Origin: Serendipita indica DSM 11827
Taxonomy: Eukaryota; Basidiomycota; Agaricomycetes; Sebacinales; Serendipitaceae
Assembly: GCA_910890315.1 (NCBI GenBank)
Contig: CAJVGD010000012.1
Location: 248,001-312,000, forward strand
Reading direction: 5' to 3'
DNA: 64,000 bases
The notes under the pieces were generated by a model, which had not been told where the DNA came from, did not search any database, and saw only the letters and a list, made by a program, of their open reading frames with translations. A program made the position numbers and the translations under genes. This document shows, one piece after another, positions 48,493-61,568 of the stretch; the first letter of the stretch is position 1, and every line of letters begins with the position of its first letter.

Positions 48493-48672
48493 CCCAAGGT
48501 AGGATCCAAGAGGCGAGTTTGTGGATTCTCAGTCACTCATGTGAACTCATATACACACGCTGAGTTGATCAAACCTTCCCCAGAGCCAGTCTTCGATCAA
48601 TCCACCCGAATTCGCGGCAGTCTCCGGGCAAACGATTCAGGGTATTAAACGTTATATAGTCTACTACAGGAT

Positions 48673-50367
48673 CTACTTGTTTTGCTCTGCATATACCTGA
48701 CAATGACATGAGCATCTGTGAAATGAGCAATAGTCGGCCACACACCTTTATCGTCTTGTCAGCGCCTCCCGTGAGAAGTCGTGAACCAGAGAGATCGAAT
48801 GTGGAACAGAATACCCCTGCTTCTGCCTCCAGTGATCCTGGCTGTGGAATATCATCCAAGTTTTGGAAAGGGACTCCGGTTCCGTAATCCCAAAATGTCA
48901 GGGTACCATTATCCCCTTGAGGGCCCTTGTCAGCCTTCTTTCTTCCGAATAAGCGACAGATAGCATACCGCCGGAGAACAAGACGCCATCTTCGTTGACC
49001 GAAAGTGTATTGATGATCGCATTGTGTCCAGAGAAGTTGTGCACAAAAGTACCCTCTGGACACTTCCACTTCTTGATGTTGTTCCCACCAGCTGAGCCAC
49101 TGGCAAACGAGTATTCTTGTGGATGGATGGCCAATGTTCGAACCGACTTTTTATGATGGGTGAGCTGCACCATCGTCTTTCCAGCGGCCAGATCCCATAA
49201 TCTAGAGCAAGGTTTAGATGTATCCAAAGGACCGTGGATTGGCTGACCGAACCGTCGTGTCCATGCTTCCAGTGATGACCTGAGGATCTGCATCCTGGCA
49301 TTTGACATCGGCGATCGTCGCCGTATGCCCAGACAGGAGCATGGCTTGGGCCTTTGTCCGCATATCCCATACTCTGGCGACAGCATCACGTCCTGCAGTC
49401 ACAAGGACGTCGAGGGTTGGGTGCAAGCTAAACTAGATCAGCGACGGTACTGGGTCGAAACTCGTCCATACCTGAGAGTATATACTCCTGAGAGATGCCC
49501 ATGGTAATGTCGTATGACTTTATTAGACTCGAGGTCCCAGCATTTGACCATCTTATCCTCGGCTGCAGAGAAAAGGTATGGATGTCGTCCGGAGACAGCC
49601 AGCCCTCGAACAGTAGAGATGTGACCTGTCAGCGACAGTTTAAGTTCTCCAGACGCCAAATCCCAAATCTATCGCGCAACGGTCAGCACGACTATAAAAA
49701 TGCGGGGAAAGACAAACCTTGATGACACGGTCGCCAGCTCCAGTAGCAAACCATTTGTTTCCAGGTTCGACAGCAATACTTCTCACCCAGCCGAGATGAC
49801 CAGAGATAACGCGGACCAGCTTCCACGGTGGATGGTAGGCAGGCTTGACAGTCTTCACTTGCTTGTGCATCGCCAATGCCTTTGCAAAGCTTGTGCTCGT
49901 CGCCAAAGAGCCGACTGCGAGGTTGTTTGCTGGCGAAGTGCCGTTCAAACCAGACCCATTTAGCGGCGAAGGTGCGAGCGTCAACGCGCGGTCGTTGTTC
50001 GCTGCCGCTTGTCCAGCTACCAGAATAGACATGTCAACAATCCAACGCGGCAAAACAAATGGATCAACATACGTCCAGCGGTAATAGCCAAGTGTTTTGG
50101 TTTTGCGGGACCAACTGGTGTTTGCTGTGAGAGCAAAACCGCGGGGAGGGACGTGTAATCTTTGTACTCGTTCCTTATTCGAATCGCTGTTCTCATTTTT
50201 GCGCTATCATATTGTCAGCGACACGTCCATTCACATTTTGGACAAACCGACACTTGGTCATTCTCTGGGAGGGTATCCAGAGACTCGGAGCCGAACATTG
50301 CATACGTCCGTTGTGCACTCAGACGCTGGAGTGCAGGCAGCGGTGTAAATTCATGCGCGTCTGCCAT
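48673..50367 (-). CDS. PRP46: PRL1/PLRG1/Prp46 WD40 splicing factor
   Basis: Component of the Prp19-associated spliceosome complex (NTC). ATG 50367 opens [20 protein letters not shown]; a GTCGGT donor joins [15 protein letters not shown], a block typical of PRL1. After a low-complexity linker come WD repeats: [100 protein letters not shown] and the last blade [13 protein letters not shown] with [15 protein letters not shown], ending YAEQNK. Seven blades, as expected. The C-terminal tail after the last blade is shorter than in the human protein. It lies head to head with a prolidase, 45 bases apart. Confidence 0.9.
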
Positions 50368-50412
50368 GGTCGTCGCGGTTCAAGTGGCTCGCTTTCACTT
50401 GCCGCCGACGAT
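50368..50412. promoter_or_regulatory. 45-bp head-to-head gap between PRL1 and prolidase start codons
   Basis: Only 45 bases separate ATG 50367 (minus) from ATG 50413 (plus). Both 5' leaders must be very short or overlap, and the promoter is either shared or lies in one or both genes. Confidence 0.7.
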
Positions 50413-52225
50413 ATGAGCCGTTATCCAGGTGAGATCGGATAATGTCCGTATAATCAGTCATCTCAACATCAAGTAGCATCAAAGCACTTTGAAAAGCTTT
50501 ATTGGAAGCTCAAAGATCTCGCACCACATGCAGACCAGAACAAGTCTCACATTATTGTTCTGAGTGGAGAACGGACGGGATACAGAAATGACACGGATAG
50601 GGAACTCATATTTAGACAGGAATCCAACTTCTTCTGGCTCAGCGGATGCGACTTGCCCGGTAGTCACCTCGTACTTTATTACGACTTTGGAAGAACCTCC
50701 GGATCATTTAAACAGCACTTATTCATCCCAGAGGAAGATCCCCTTGAAGTCTTGTGGTCCCCTGCTCCTCCCAATATGGAGGAGGCGCGCAAGATGTACG
50801 ACGTGACTGAGATTAGCTTCAGCAAAGACTTCCAATCAGTCTTGACAGACGTCTTGAAGAATCATCCTCAGCATATTCTTCATGTCCTCCCCTCCTCTTC
50901 TCTCTATCCCTCCCACCCAGATACAGTCGCCACTTGCCTGCAACCCTCGACAGACCAATACTTACTTACTGCACTCCACCAAGTGCGACTGATCAAGGAC
51001 GAGTACGAGATTTCTCTCATCCGCAAAGCAAATGAAATCTCGTCTCGTGCTCACGAAGTGGTCATGCGCCTCTTGGGCCAGGGAGTCCGCGACCTAGAGA
51101 TACGTTCAAATGGAGTGCCAAACGGAAAGAAGGTGAATCGGCCACTTATGCCGCATGAATGGAGGATTCACCACGAAGCTGAGGCTGAAGCCGTCTTTGT
51201 CGCCAGCTGCCGGCGTGAAGGGTGAGAGATTGATTAGAAGTCTCTCCATCAACTAAAGATCCATTAGTTCGATCCACCAAGCATACCTTCCAATTGTTGC
51301 CGCGTCTACTCGCGCTTCTACTCTTCATTATTGTTGCAACGACAAGCAGTTTAGCTGGGGTCCCGACATTCACAGTGATGCCGACCTCGAGCATGATCAT
51401 CAAGAGTGTCTCGCACCACAGGTGCTTCTCATCGACGCAGGGTGCGAATGGAGAAACTATGCGTCCGACAGTAAGTACTTCTTCTTCTTCTCGAATCGCT
51501 TCTAATGGCACCTTTAGTTACTCGTGTGACCCCCGTAGGGAACGGAGGAAAGTTTTCTCCTGAAGCACGGGCAATCTACGCCACAGTCTTGAAGATGCAG
51601 CTGGTAAGTATCTGGCCCCTACTTCCATCTCATTCTGACCTGTTACAAGGCATGCATTGAAGCAGCTAAACCTGGCGTACACTGGGATCACCTTCACCTC
51701 AAGTCTCACGAGATTCTCGTCGAAGAGTTGATCAAGCTCGGTATTCTGGTCGGAGACTACAAGACCGTCCTAGAGAGCGGAGTGTCTGCCGCATTTTATC
51801 CACACGGCCTAGGCCACTCGCTAGGAATGGACGTCCACGATTGCCCATCTGCTTCCAAGCCCACTGAGAACAAGACTATCCCAGCGTCATCCTCGCAGAA
51901 CCCCGAGTTTTATCGCTACCTCCGTCTGAGGCTCCCGTTGGCAGAGAACATGGTTGTGGTGCGTGAGATGCAACAAGATTCAATCAAGTGCTGATTGACC
52001 TTTACCCTGCAGACAATTGAGCCTGGATGCTACTTCTCCCCGCATCAACTTGCGCCGGTCCGAAATTCACCATATATCAACCAACAGGTTCTCAGTCGAT
52101 ATGAATATGTCGGAGGCGTACGTATCGAAGACGTTGTTCTCATCACGGCCAATGGGTGTGAGGTTTTAACGCCAGTAGGCAAGGATATCGAGTGGCTCGA
52201 GGCCGTCGCTTCTGGTAGTATCTAA
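50413..52225 (+). CDS. Xaa-Pro dipeptidase (prolidase), M24 family
   Basis: Cleaves X-Pro dipeptides with two metal ions. ATG 50413 (MSRYP) is spliced to ASKHFEKLYWKLKDLAPHAD; this joins in phase and matches the family start. The N-terminal creatinase-like domain has FRQESNFFWLSGCDLPG. The catalytic pita-bread domain keeps all five ligands: Asp and Asp in LLIDAGCEWRNYASD, His in YPHGLGHSLGMDVHD, Glu in TIEPGCYF and Glu in GGVRIEDVVLIT. Introns lie near 50419-50465, 51100-51160, 51222-51265, 51472-51517, 51604-51648 and 51960-52013. About 500 residues, as in human PEPD and fungal homologues. It looks intact; cytosolic, no signal peptide. Confidence 0.92.
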
Positions 52226-52342
52226 TTTCGCGCGTAAATACTCATCGAGTAAATAAACAACAGAGATAGGTTTACAAGGAGCGACGGGAAGGACGACAAT
52301 GGGGAAATAAATAGCAACGGTGCTCCCTTGATTTCATTTGGA

Positions 52343-54237
52343 TCAAGTGAACCCCAAAAAGAAACTGATGATATCCTTCCAACCCCGTTTGACCTTGAGA
52401 CGCTGACCTCGCGTTTCACCCAGCCACTCCACGAATCTCGCATCGAGATCGCTCCCGGGACCCAAATCGAATGCCACCATCTCTCTCGGCCCGATGATAA
52501 TGGGATTTGAGGACAACGATGATGCGTCGGCGTTCGATGGTGCCACCTGGGCGAGTCGAGAGAGGAGGAAGGCTGTATGATTGTGAAATGCCGACAAAAG
52601 GCTAAGCGTCGTGACCGTGTGGTTTGTGGTCGGGGTGCTCGAGAGTGTTCCTAGTCGTGGATCGACCGAAGAACGTCTCGACTTTTTCATATCCGCCGAG
52701 GGCCTCATCTGTGTTCCCGATTGGCTAGTGTTGGCTGTGATGCCGGTACTTTGCGACGACGAGCGACTCGGACGCTGTCTAGGGCTATCTTCAAGTTTGA
52801 TTGAAGGTGTTGGCTTCCAGCCTGCCCATATTCCAGCGCAAACCATGCAAATATCGTCATAGACACTCCAAGGGTCGGACCATCTTGCCTTTGCAGATCC
52901 AGGAGCTTCGAATGGATGGGAATGATCTGGATCAGATTCAAGAATCGTTTCCAGTTCTGTCCACAACTTGAAGTCGGACCAGGTGAAGCGGACGGATTGT
53001 AGCTTGTAGCTCGGAGGACCACTGCCTTCGACCGCTCGCGAGATGGAAAGAGACGGCCGATGTGGGCGGAGTTGTGCAGGGTTCATTAAATCAATCAAGA
53101 GATCATACGTTTTAGGTTTCTCCAAGAAAATGGCATCGGTAGTGCCTGCGGGCATGAGCTTTCATTTCGTGGGCCGGAAAAGTACTCACAAGCAATCCAA
53201 CCATTGCCACGAGCAGTCTCTTGCTCTATTCTTGCAAGGTCGGTAAGGCCAACTAATCCTAATACTGTGATCCGCCTCTCATGCACGCCTATGATGCCTT
53301 CTTCCCCAGTAGAAATCACAGCCGCCAATTGTGCAAGTAGGCATGCGGACTCGACAGGAGGGTGAGTGTAAATAAGTATTCTTCGGCGACCCAGGGCATG
53401 CTTGAAGAGGGTCAAGGACGAAATGCCTAGGACATGCAGGACGTGCGACAGATGAAACGCTGGGTGATCCATCTTCACGAATCATCAGTCATTTATCCTA
53501 TCCAAGACGAGAAATTTACCGTCGCTCTGGATAGCTCAGCCTCCCAACCATTCCAGGTTTCTTCCTCTGGTAGATCCAAGTTTAATACCTTTCTCTCCTC
53601 GAAGTATTCTTTCAAGCACTCTCTTTCTTTCAAATCATCTTCCAAACGAACGGCAAAGCGCTTCAACGCGTCGATGTGATTCCAGGGCCGCGGGCGAGTA
53701 GATTGGGCGACGAGTACGCCTATAGAAATCATTCGTGCGCCCCTCGTCCCCTCCTACAAGGCTTTTGAGCGGAGGGCCCCGGGACACAGCTGACGGGCTC
53801 ACCTCGTCTGAAGGAATTCGACGATAGACGCAGCAGCCTTGGTAGACGCCCGTAGTCAGATAACTATCCTTGCATGAGCGTCCAAATCAGCTTTTGCGCA
53901 CGATGTGCGTACATTACATCCTTTTCCACTCCATGAATCCCACTTGGCAAAGAGCTAAATTCCACGCCGTCGAGGGATACGGCTATTTGCGGGCTCAGCA
54001 AGAGAGCAGACGCGTTGGAGACACTCTTACACTCGTCAGCAACTAGTGACCAGTCAATAATATTCCCTGCAAGGCCCGTCTAGTCAGCGACAGCCCTGCG
54101 TGTCATTCAACGTGGTGAGCAATCACCTCTCTGAGCCTGAAACTCTGCGATAAAGATGGCTACGACCTGTTCCACAGATATTTATTACTTTATTACTGGG
54201 ATTTGTGGCATAAACGTACATCTCGCACTGCAGTCAT
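52343..54237 (-). CDS. LCHN/DENND11-like DENN-module protein
   Basis: A 59-nt intron (donor GTACGT, acceptor GGAACAG) places ATG 54237, giving MTAVRDVVAIFIAEFQAQR, which joins GNIIDWS and later GVEFSSLPSGIHGVEKDV, the conserved start of LCHN proteins. Further blocks are FEERKVLNLDLPEEETWNGW, HPAFHLSHVLHVLGISSL, FKHALGRRRILIYTHPPVES, the DENN core strand-helix pattern, and TTDAIFLEKPKTYDLLIDL. The C-terminus has a Ser-rich insert and ends KDIISFFLGFT. DENN proteins are usually exchange factors for Rab GTPases; LCHN's own partner is not firmly known. It lies 107 bases downstream of the PLC stop on the same strand. Confidence 0.75.
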
Positions 54238-54344
54238 GGAGCTGGTCGGAATCAAAAGGACGGCCCACTGAATCCTCGGCGCTCCTCACACTACGCCATC
54301 CGACAAAGCAAGAGCAATTGAAATGGGATAATTCCGAGCATGGT

Positions 54345-56141
54345 TTAATTGTCTGACACACTATACTCGACGTTGACTAACAGCCGGCCAACACTCGGCA
54401 TCCCCTTCTCCTGATCAAACATGGGCCAGAAATGCAGACCATTTGCAAGTCGATCGACTTGAGCCGTATACGATGCGATGATGTCGTCAAATCCCCATTC
54501 GTCCTTCTTGAGCTCGAGCCTAATGAAGATCAGGTCTTCATTGTCAAAGGTCCATTCAAAGCCTTGATTGAACATTGGATCCTGTAGTCGTGAGAAATGC
54601 TTTATGCAACAGAACATATATACTAACTCCATCATGGTCCTTGATGGTCTTGCTCTTCCATTTCTGATCCTTGCCGCTGGGAGTGTGCAATTCTGCGACG
54701 ACATAGATTGAGCGAGTCTTGGCTTGTTCGCCGTGAGGGACTACAAGCAATGAGCAGCGAAATGCAGCAGAAACGAGATACTCACTATCATCCCCGCCGA
54801 TGACAGTAAGCTTGAGATGGCATTTTCCTGTTCTCTTTGGCCCTCCACGGAGACTCTCGGGCTTTAGCACGTAGCCTTGAGTATCCCGGAACAGGGCAGC
54901 GTTGAGATGATGACCTTTGTCCCACTTTTGCATGTTGATCCCTTTCAGCCCGTCAGTACAAATACCCTTGTACACGGACTCGTACTTACCAACTACATGC
55001 GTGCCACAAGCCCAGAAGGGTAGCGGATTGAGGTTGCCAGACTTGACGCGGAGTCCCTTGGGATAGCATCGGCGAAGATGATGCTGCCCGTGTTCCGCCA
55101 GCCTTGCATGGTTCTCGGGTATCTTGAGCAGAGAAAGAAGAGCACTCTCGGAAATGTTGATTAGAACATGAAGGGGATTGATAATCTTTCTCTCGAGCCA
55201 GCCATCTTTTGGCTTGATGCTGTTTGCATAAAATCCAAGGGCCTCGAGTGGTGCACTGATCTTCGCGACACCACCAGTGTGCGTCTTTTTAAACTGTTGC
55301 ATTTCCTTGACGTCCTCGTCGTCATCGTCACTCTCCGAGCTCGAAGAGGACGTATCCTCATCCGGTTTGATGATAGCCTCTGCCGCATCTCCAGGAGGAG
55401 GGTACCATTCGACCTGTCCGGGTTAAATTGATTACGATGAGAAGAATTGGAACATACCATCAACACGACTCGTCCGCGTAGGTCGTCGGGGGTCACCTTT
55501 CCTTCCAGATGCTCCAACTTTGCAGTGACAAGCTTGTTTCCTAAGACGCCTTTCAAGATGTTCACAAGCTCGGGTTGATCCTGAGCCTCGACGTGACATT
55601 CCAGACTGATGAAGACTGGGAGATCGGTGTCTCCAACTGAGTTGCCGATAGCTTCTACCGCTTCCTTGAACGGGATACTTCCTGTCAAGGTATGTCCATG
55701 AGTGATAATGAGCCCCTTTTTCTTGGTATGCCACACGTCGATTTCGACGCATTTGGCGGGTGATCTGGCGGCCAAGCCATGTAAAGCTGGATTCGTTTCA
55801 GTTCGAATCACGGAATCAGGTATAAGAATCGAAAGCGAAGCGTCGACGATCCTTGGATCGATAGGCGGAGATTGGGACATACCGGTGGTATATGCCTGAG
55901 CAGAGGCCGCTCCATAGAGTTGATTCGCAAGGAGATACGTATTATGGCTCGAGGATATGAAATAATCAGTCAAGGGATGCGAGCCATCGAACTGGGCGGG
56001 TTCCTTGATTGGCGGTTTGGCAAGGACGCTGTCGAACGTCTACGAACATTAGGATTTACAGACTTGGAAGCCTCAGCGACACGGATTTACTTCACCGTTG
56101 CCGTTTTCTGCGAGATATTGATCCAATGCACTCGATACCAT
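54345..56141 (-). CDS. PLC1: Phosphoinositide-specific phospholipase C (X, Y and C2 domains only)
   Basis: Hydrolyses PIP2 to IP3 and diacylglycerol. ATG 56141 gives MVSSALDQYLAENGNGE, joined (donor GTAAAT) to TFDSVLAKPPIKEPAQFDG. The X domain keeps the catalytic set: His-Asn in YFISSSHNTYLL, Glu and Asp in CVEIDVW, His in LIITHGHTLTG and Glu in VFISLECH. An acidic Ser/Asp-rich X-Y linker follows, then Y-domain YPKGLRVKSGNLNPLPFWAC and NMQKWDKGHHLNAALFRDTQ, and a C2 domain ending RLLVNVEYSVSDN. The N-terminus is only about 25 residues, so PH and EF-hand modules seen in most delta-type enzymes are absent unless a distant exon exists; the beta-COP stop is 98 bases away. Confidence 0.9.
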
Positions 56142-56238
56142 GATGAGGCCAAGAATAAGCTGGGCGCACGGGTCGGGCGGGACAAACAGAGAGATATTAT
56201 AAGGTCATCTTACACAACGACATGCTTTAACATTCGAA

Positions 56239-59200
56239 TCACGACACTGAGTGTTTAGCGCCGTCTTTTTGCGCTGAAGTCGATCAATTAATGTGGGAAC
56301 ATTGAGAAAAGCGAGCGCACTCACACAATGTAATCTTGTCTCCCAGCGACAGAGCGATGCCTTGCGTCTTGCTGCGAATGCGTACATGCCCCTGAATGTG
56401 GCCAGTCCCTTCGACCTTTTCGATGCTCAAATTTGCGAGAGCATCCTCTCCAAACACGCTTCGTGCATAAAGGTTGGCCGATAGGAAGTCGCACTCGCCA
56501 GAAAGTGCCGCGTCGGGGGTCAGGCATGCCATGTTGGTCGACTTCATTATATGCGCCAGGTACTGGCGAAGATCGCTGATGAACGGTGAGAAAGGAACCT
56601 TTCAAGTAGAAAGAGACTTACCTGATGTCAGTAGTGACATTTACACGATTCTCCCACTCAAACTCGGTCCACATGCTTCTGAATTGGTGTTCTGTGCATG
56701 TCGCTGGCTTGATGTAGTCCATGATATCAATGTGGATATCACTGAGAACGACGGATGTTTCTGAAGTACCCGACTCCCAGATGATGTTGCCGAAAATGAC
56801 GCCGGATTCGGTCGACGATACCTGCTAGGGGTGAGCATGTATCTTTACACTTTGCGAGAACTCCAACCTTGATGGAGGTCTTTATGCTATGGAAACTATG
56901 AGGAGCAAGAGTATGTGTCGATGGACGTTCGACGAGCTTCAAATCTCCCAAAGTCGCAAACTCCAGGCAGAGATTTTGCATCGTCGTTGTCGTTTGATTT
57001 ACAATCAAGACATCTATGAGCGTGTTCAGTCGCCAATACGCGCTGCAGTGTCTATGCTCACCAAGCATGATATCAAACCCGTGAACCTTGACGTAGGCTT
57101 CGGCGTAAACCGGGTCAGAGAATCCTGTCAACTGAACGACACTGCTGAGGTTCGATGCCACATCGACCGAGTCCTCTCCTGTGCCTGTTGCCCTCGAGAC
57201 GTCCATTTCGTACTGAAAACCCCATTAGAGCATCGTTGAGAGAGCTCAGAAATACACACATCGTCTGTGGCGTCCGCCAAACCCCTCTTGGAGAACTGAC
57301 GGAAGGTCAGGACGTCATCCACCTGCACCGCAGTCGTCTTCGACTCCTTTTCGCGCTTCTCTTGCGCTTTCTTTTCCTCCGTGGCCACCATCTTTGCATA
57401 GGCAGCCTTGGTATCGAGCAGGAAGATTTCGTTGACGGATTTGTTGAGGGACATTTCGCTGAGGACTCGAATGCAGTTCATGATTCGCTCTTGCGAGTCT
57501 TCGTCGATGGGTACGCTCACAAACTTTGATTGACCGACTCGGATGATGGAAGTCATCATCAACATTGCCTGTACGTCTGTCAGCGAACATCACGTTGTAC
57601 ATTGCTACCAACCTCTGCTCTCAAAGCATGCGCCTTTTTCGAGTCTGATCCGCCCTGGTTGTATCTTAAGACCAATTTCGAAAGCGTCGAGGCAAGAACA
57701 GATCCAGTATAGAAATCCCCGTTGAGAATCAAGGCTAACGAAAGTCAGAACCAAACATGGCCAAATGGATGTTTTCACCTCTTAGCGGTGGCTTGGACGC
57801 CTTTTTGACTGCCTCGAGCCTTGCATTAACAGCAGAGCTCATTGCAGTTTCCATTGCGTAGGTTCCGTCTTCGAGGACCTTTGGCGCACCACCAGTCTTG
57901 ACGAGTGGCTCTTCGGGAGCATCGCCTCCTGCCGCATCAAGGAGTCTCTGTAATGAGTCAGATTTGCATTCAAAAGCCGAAAATGCTTACCTGTTCGGCG
58001 GCTAGTATGGGTACCTCGCCAATAGTTCGTCTGATTTGTGCAAAAGCCTCGTGGATCTCTTGGGACAAAGTCAGTGGATAATTTTCGAGAACTTGACTGC
58101 CTTGCCTGCTGCTTCTGAGCAGTATTCTCCTACGATCCATAGAGCCCCTCTGTAGACTTTACCCGACTTGATATCTGGCAGAGTTTCGAGCAGCTTTTCT
58201 GTGATGGACCGTCGAAGATTTGGGAACTTTTCGACAACTTCGCTACAAGCGCGCTTCAGTACAGCCAAAAATCCACCAATTGTTACCAACGCACCGGACA
58301 AAGGCAATCACATCCACAGCAGCAGAGTTGCTAGAGTCGCCCAGGAATTCCATCATTGCATGGACGACGCTAGCAGCGACCTCGGAGAATTTAACGGCAC
58401 ATATGTGGATAGATTGGATGAGTAGTTGTCGATATTCGACGTTCTGCTGGTGCTTAGCACTTATGAATCATCCCAAGAGGATGCATACCTTTTCGTATTC
58501 TTGCTCTAATGTTTTGGTGAGCTGCTTCTTGAGGAAGAGAACAACCTCTTGGACATTTCGTCCGGTGACCATGCTGAGGGCAATCTTGACGGCTTTTCGC
58601 CGTACCTCCATGTCGGTGCTAACAGATGTTAGGGGATGCGGTCTCAAAGAGTTTGAATGGCCCACCTCGTCAGCACTCCAAGGATATCCATGGCAAGGCC
58701 ATCCAGAACGTGCTCGTGCTTGGAATGCAGAGCCTCTATGCGATCCAAAGCAATAAGTTTGACATTATTGTCAGATTCTTTCGCGACGAGCTCAGAGAAT
58801 GCGGTTGCCGAGGCTGCCGTTATAGTGAGCAATCAAGCATACCACGGAGAGTTACACTGACCTTTAACCGCGGCAGGATTTTGGGTCAAGGTCGTCAACG
58901 TCATGGCAGCATCGTACTTAACTGCGTGTGAAGAGACGTTGAGCAACTCAAAGACGAGGCGAATCCATTTCGGCTGGCGATGAGTTTAGTGGGATTGACC
59001 GAGACGAGTGGGTTACGCTCACCTTGTTGGGTGATTCGTTCTTGCAGTCTTTCCGGATCAACTCGATGACAGCGAGCTGCATGAGCTCGTCGAATGTCCC
59101 AATCTGATCGTAGAAGCCTAGAATATATTCCACGGCCTTGGGAGTGGCTACGTTTATCAAAAAGACAAACGCATTGCGCTTACAGGTCATATCCGACTCT

Positions 59201-60100
59201 GCAGCGAGGAACGTTACGACAAGATCTGGCGCATCGGGCACGAGATGCTCAAATGATTGGTAGATGGTAAGGAGGGCGAATATGGCATTCTTCCGTACGT
59301 AAGAATGACGATGCTCCTAGCAAGAGAAATCAGAAAAGCTAGGTTAATGACGCTGAACTTACTAGACAGGCGCGAACGGTAGGAATTAGCGGCTCGAGAA
59401 GCTCCTGTTCCTTGATTTTTTGAAGGAACCGGAGCGTAGCACCTCGGATATATTCGTTGGGATGTTGCTTCGCGATTCAAGTTCAGCAATCCAGTATTTA
59501 TGGAGCGTATGTTTCCTACCAGGTCGTTTCTTATCGCATTGCTGCGTAAAGCCTTTAGCAGCGTGTTTGCGGCGAGATAATACGGACTTACCAAACAAGA
59601 ATCATCTCCTGCTTAAGCTTTCCCTGTTCATCCTTCTTCCTACAGACCTCCCAGTAGAAGTGAAGGAGTTTCTTCAGCTGCTTGTTCTTCGAGGGCAGTA
59701 CGAATTGAATGATTGGCATTAATACCGCGGGCTATCCATCATGAATACGTAAAGAGCAATGATTCGCGAGAGAAGGCGCATTGAGGTTTTCGATATCCAG
59801 CAGGATGACCAATTGGCGGTGATAGGTCATATCAATCCCATTTTATGTGCAATAGTATATCATCCATGGTTTGTGAAAAGGGCATCGTCAGCATATTGCA
59901 GTCCAGGCCTCGCGTCGACGAAAGACAGACGTGGCTCGCACCTGATCGTTGCCGTTGAGGGTGGTAACTATAATCTTCCTGAGCGTCTCAATCTTGACTT
60001 CGTCGGATCCCTTTTCCAGTGCGCTACGAAGCTCCTGCGTCGATGGGATTTCCGAGCCATCGTCTTGAACGACGGTGAAGCACGGCTGTTCGGTCGTCAT
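56239..60100 (-). CDS. SEC26: Coatomer subunit beta (beta-COP)
   Basis: Subunit of the COPI coat for Golgi-to-ER vesicles. ATG 60100 gives [17 protein letters not shown] and, after an intron, the very conserved [20 protein letters not shown] and [16 protein letters not shown]. Many short exons follow: [73 protein letters not shown], an AP2-like linker with a charged [14 protein letters not shown] stretch, the appendage region ([33 protein letters not shown]) and the end [20 protein letters not shown] and [12 protein letters not shown]. The last splice gives [11 protein letters not shown] and a stop at 56239. Adaptin-like HEAT solenoid, near normal length (about 950-970 residues). Confidence 0.93.
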
Positions 60101-60253
60101 CGTCGGTTGAGAATTTATAGTACGGTCGTGATCCTTTCTTCGATGCCGCTCAGCCTGCACAGACAACGAGAAGGACGTGTCTTTAAGGTGTCGGGAGGAA
60201 ACTTAGTTTGTGTAGCCACCGGTCACAAAATAGAATTAATAAGAATAAATGGT

Positions 60254-61568
60254 CTAGCAAGCAACAAGATTCTTGATAGTGAACGATTCCTCTCCGTGCT
60301 CTCGGACATGCTCAAACTCGCCCACCTTGAGATAGACAATGGATGGACAACTCTGTTCGATGGCGTTGAGAGACTTTTTTGCAACTTCTTGAAAGTTCTG
60401 TCCACCAGAAGAATACAGGGTCCTGGCTGATGGCTTTACGAGGCAGAGCCGCCTCAGATTGGTCAATCGGCTTAGACTATCAGTCGTACTCTGTGATATA
60501 CCCAGGCATGAGTAGTGTCATTTGGTAATCACCAGATCACGCACATTGTACCACACATCCCCCCCAGGGGGTATCCAGACTGAGAGCTCTTCCAATGCGG
60601 AGAAGACGGCCAGTTCTACGGAGGATAAGCAAGACGGATCCCATATAAGGACGAAACGTACCTCTAAAGAGCTGTGTTGAAAACTCTTGCCGCAGCTTCA
60701 AGCAGCGAATCAATGATGGGGATAAGACGAGCTGGCCCAGCATCAAAAACTGGCTCTCGTGAGTCCCACAGTCTACATAACTTTTTAGACTTGGACAGTG
60801 TCTCGCAAACCACTGTGACCCTCGATAAAGGTGGACCGTCCTAACATTGGGGAACAATGGGCTCTCGGTATCTTGCAGCGGCAAGAGCTCGTAATCCAGC
60901 GCAAGGACAGTACTGTCACTCACGAAAGGAACACAGGTACCCAAGAGGCCCCTCTCGGTACGCTCAGTTTGCACCACTTGATCGTCAAACATATCTCGAA
61001 GTGCACGTCGTCTGCCAGGCGAAGGTGCAAAGATTCGAGGACACGAATCGAGCTCTTGAGTAAATAAACCGAGGTAGACTGTCTCCACGCTATGTAAATG
61101 CTTGAGGACCTGGACAAACGCCTCCCAAAAGCGCGGGCGATCTTGCTTCATTTCATCCCATGGTGCATCGGCAGAACACTCAAACTTGAAAACCCTGCCC
61201 TATTGTCAGTTTCGTGCAAGAGGGCTCTATATCCAGGGTGCCTACTTGACGAGCGTTCTCAACGACGGTTTGGAGAGCATTCGTAGCATTCGCTTTCGCG
61301 CAATTTCCCAACGATGTGCTCCGATGCGCTCCCATGTTCTTCCAAACGCAATGGTATGAAACAAGAACGGCTCGGCGGCGTCTCGTGTGCGCTTGTTGAC
61401 CGACGAGAGTGCGACCAATGGGTCGTCGTGTCCCGTATACGCAGAAGGATGGACAACGCGACGTCCAATTACTCGCTTGCCAGCGAGTCTGTGTGTTGGA
61501 TCCTGAGATTGCACAAAAACCTCTCGACAGAGGAGAGTCACAACGTCGAAAGGCAGTCGCTCAAACAT
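60254..61568 (-). CDS. F-box protein of the Agaricomycete F-box/LRR-like family
   Basis: ATG 61568 opens MFERLPFDVVTLLCREVF, an F-box start, followed by LVALSSVNKRTRDAAEPFLF and HTIAFGRTWERI, the usual 'house-keeping' second half of fungal F-box proteins. After an intron near 61210-61250 the chain goes on with FWEAFVQVLKHLHSVETVYL, VRTVHLYRGSQWFARHCPSL and further Leu-rich stretches, and a last exon has LRRLCLVKPSAR and SIVYLKVGEFEHV, ending at 60254. The Leu spacing suggests irregular LRRs. Predicted substrate receptor for an SCF ubiquitin ligase; no substrate can be named. Exon edges between 60467 and 60540 are uncertain. Confidence 0.7.

Noticed and set aside
55790-55820. tRNA B-box-like GTTCGAATC
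   Set aside because: It lies in a PLC intron, and no A box, acceptor stem or anticodon arm can be built around it.
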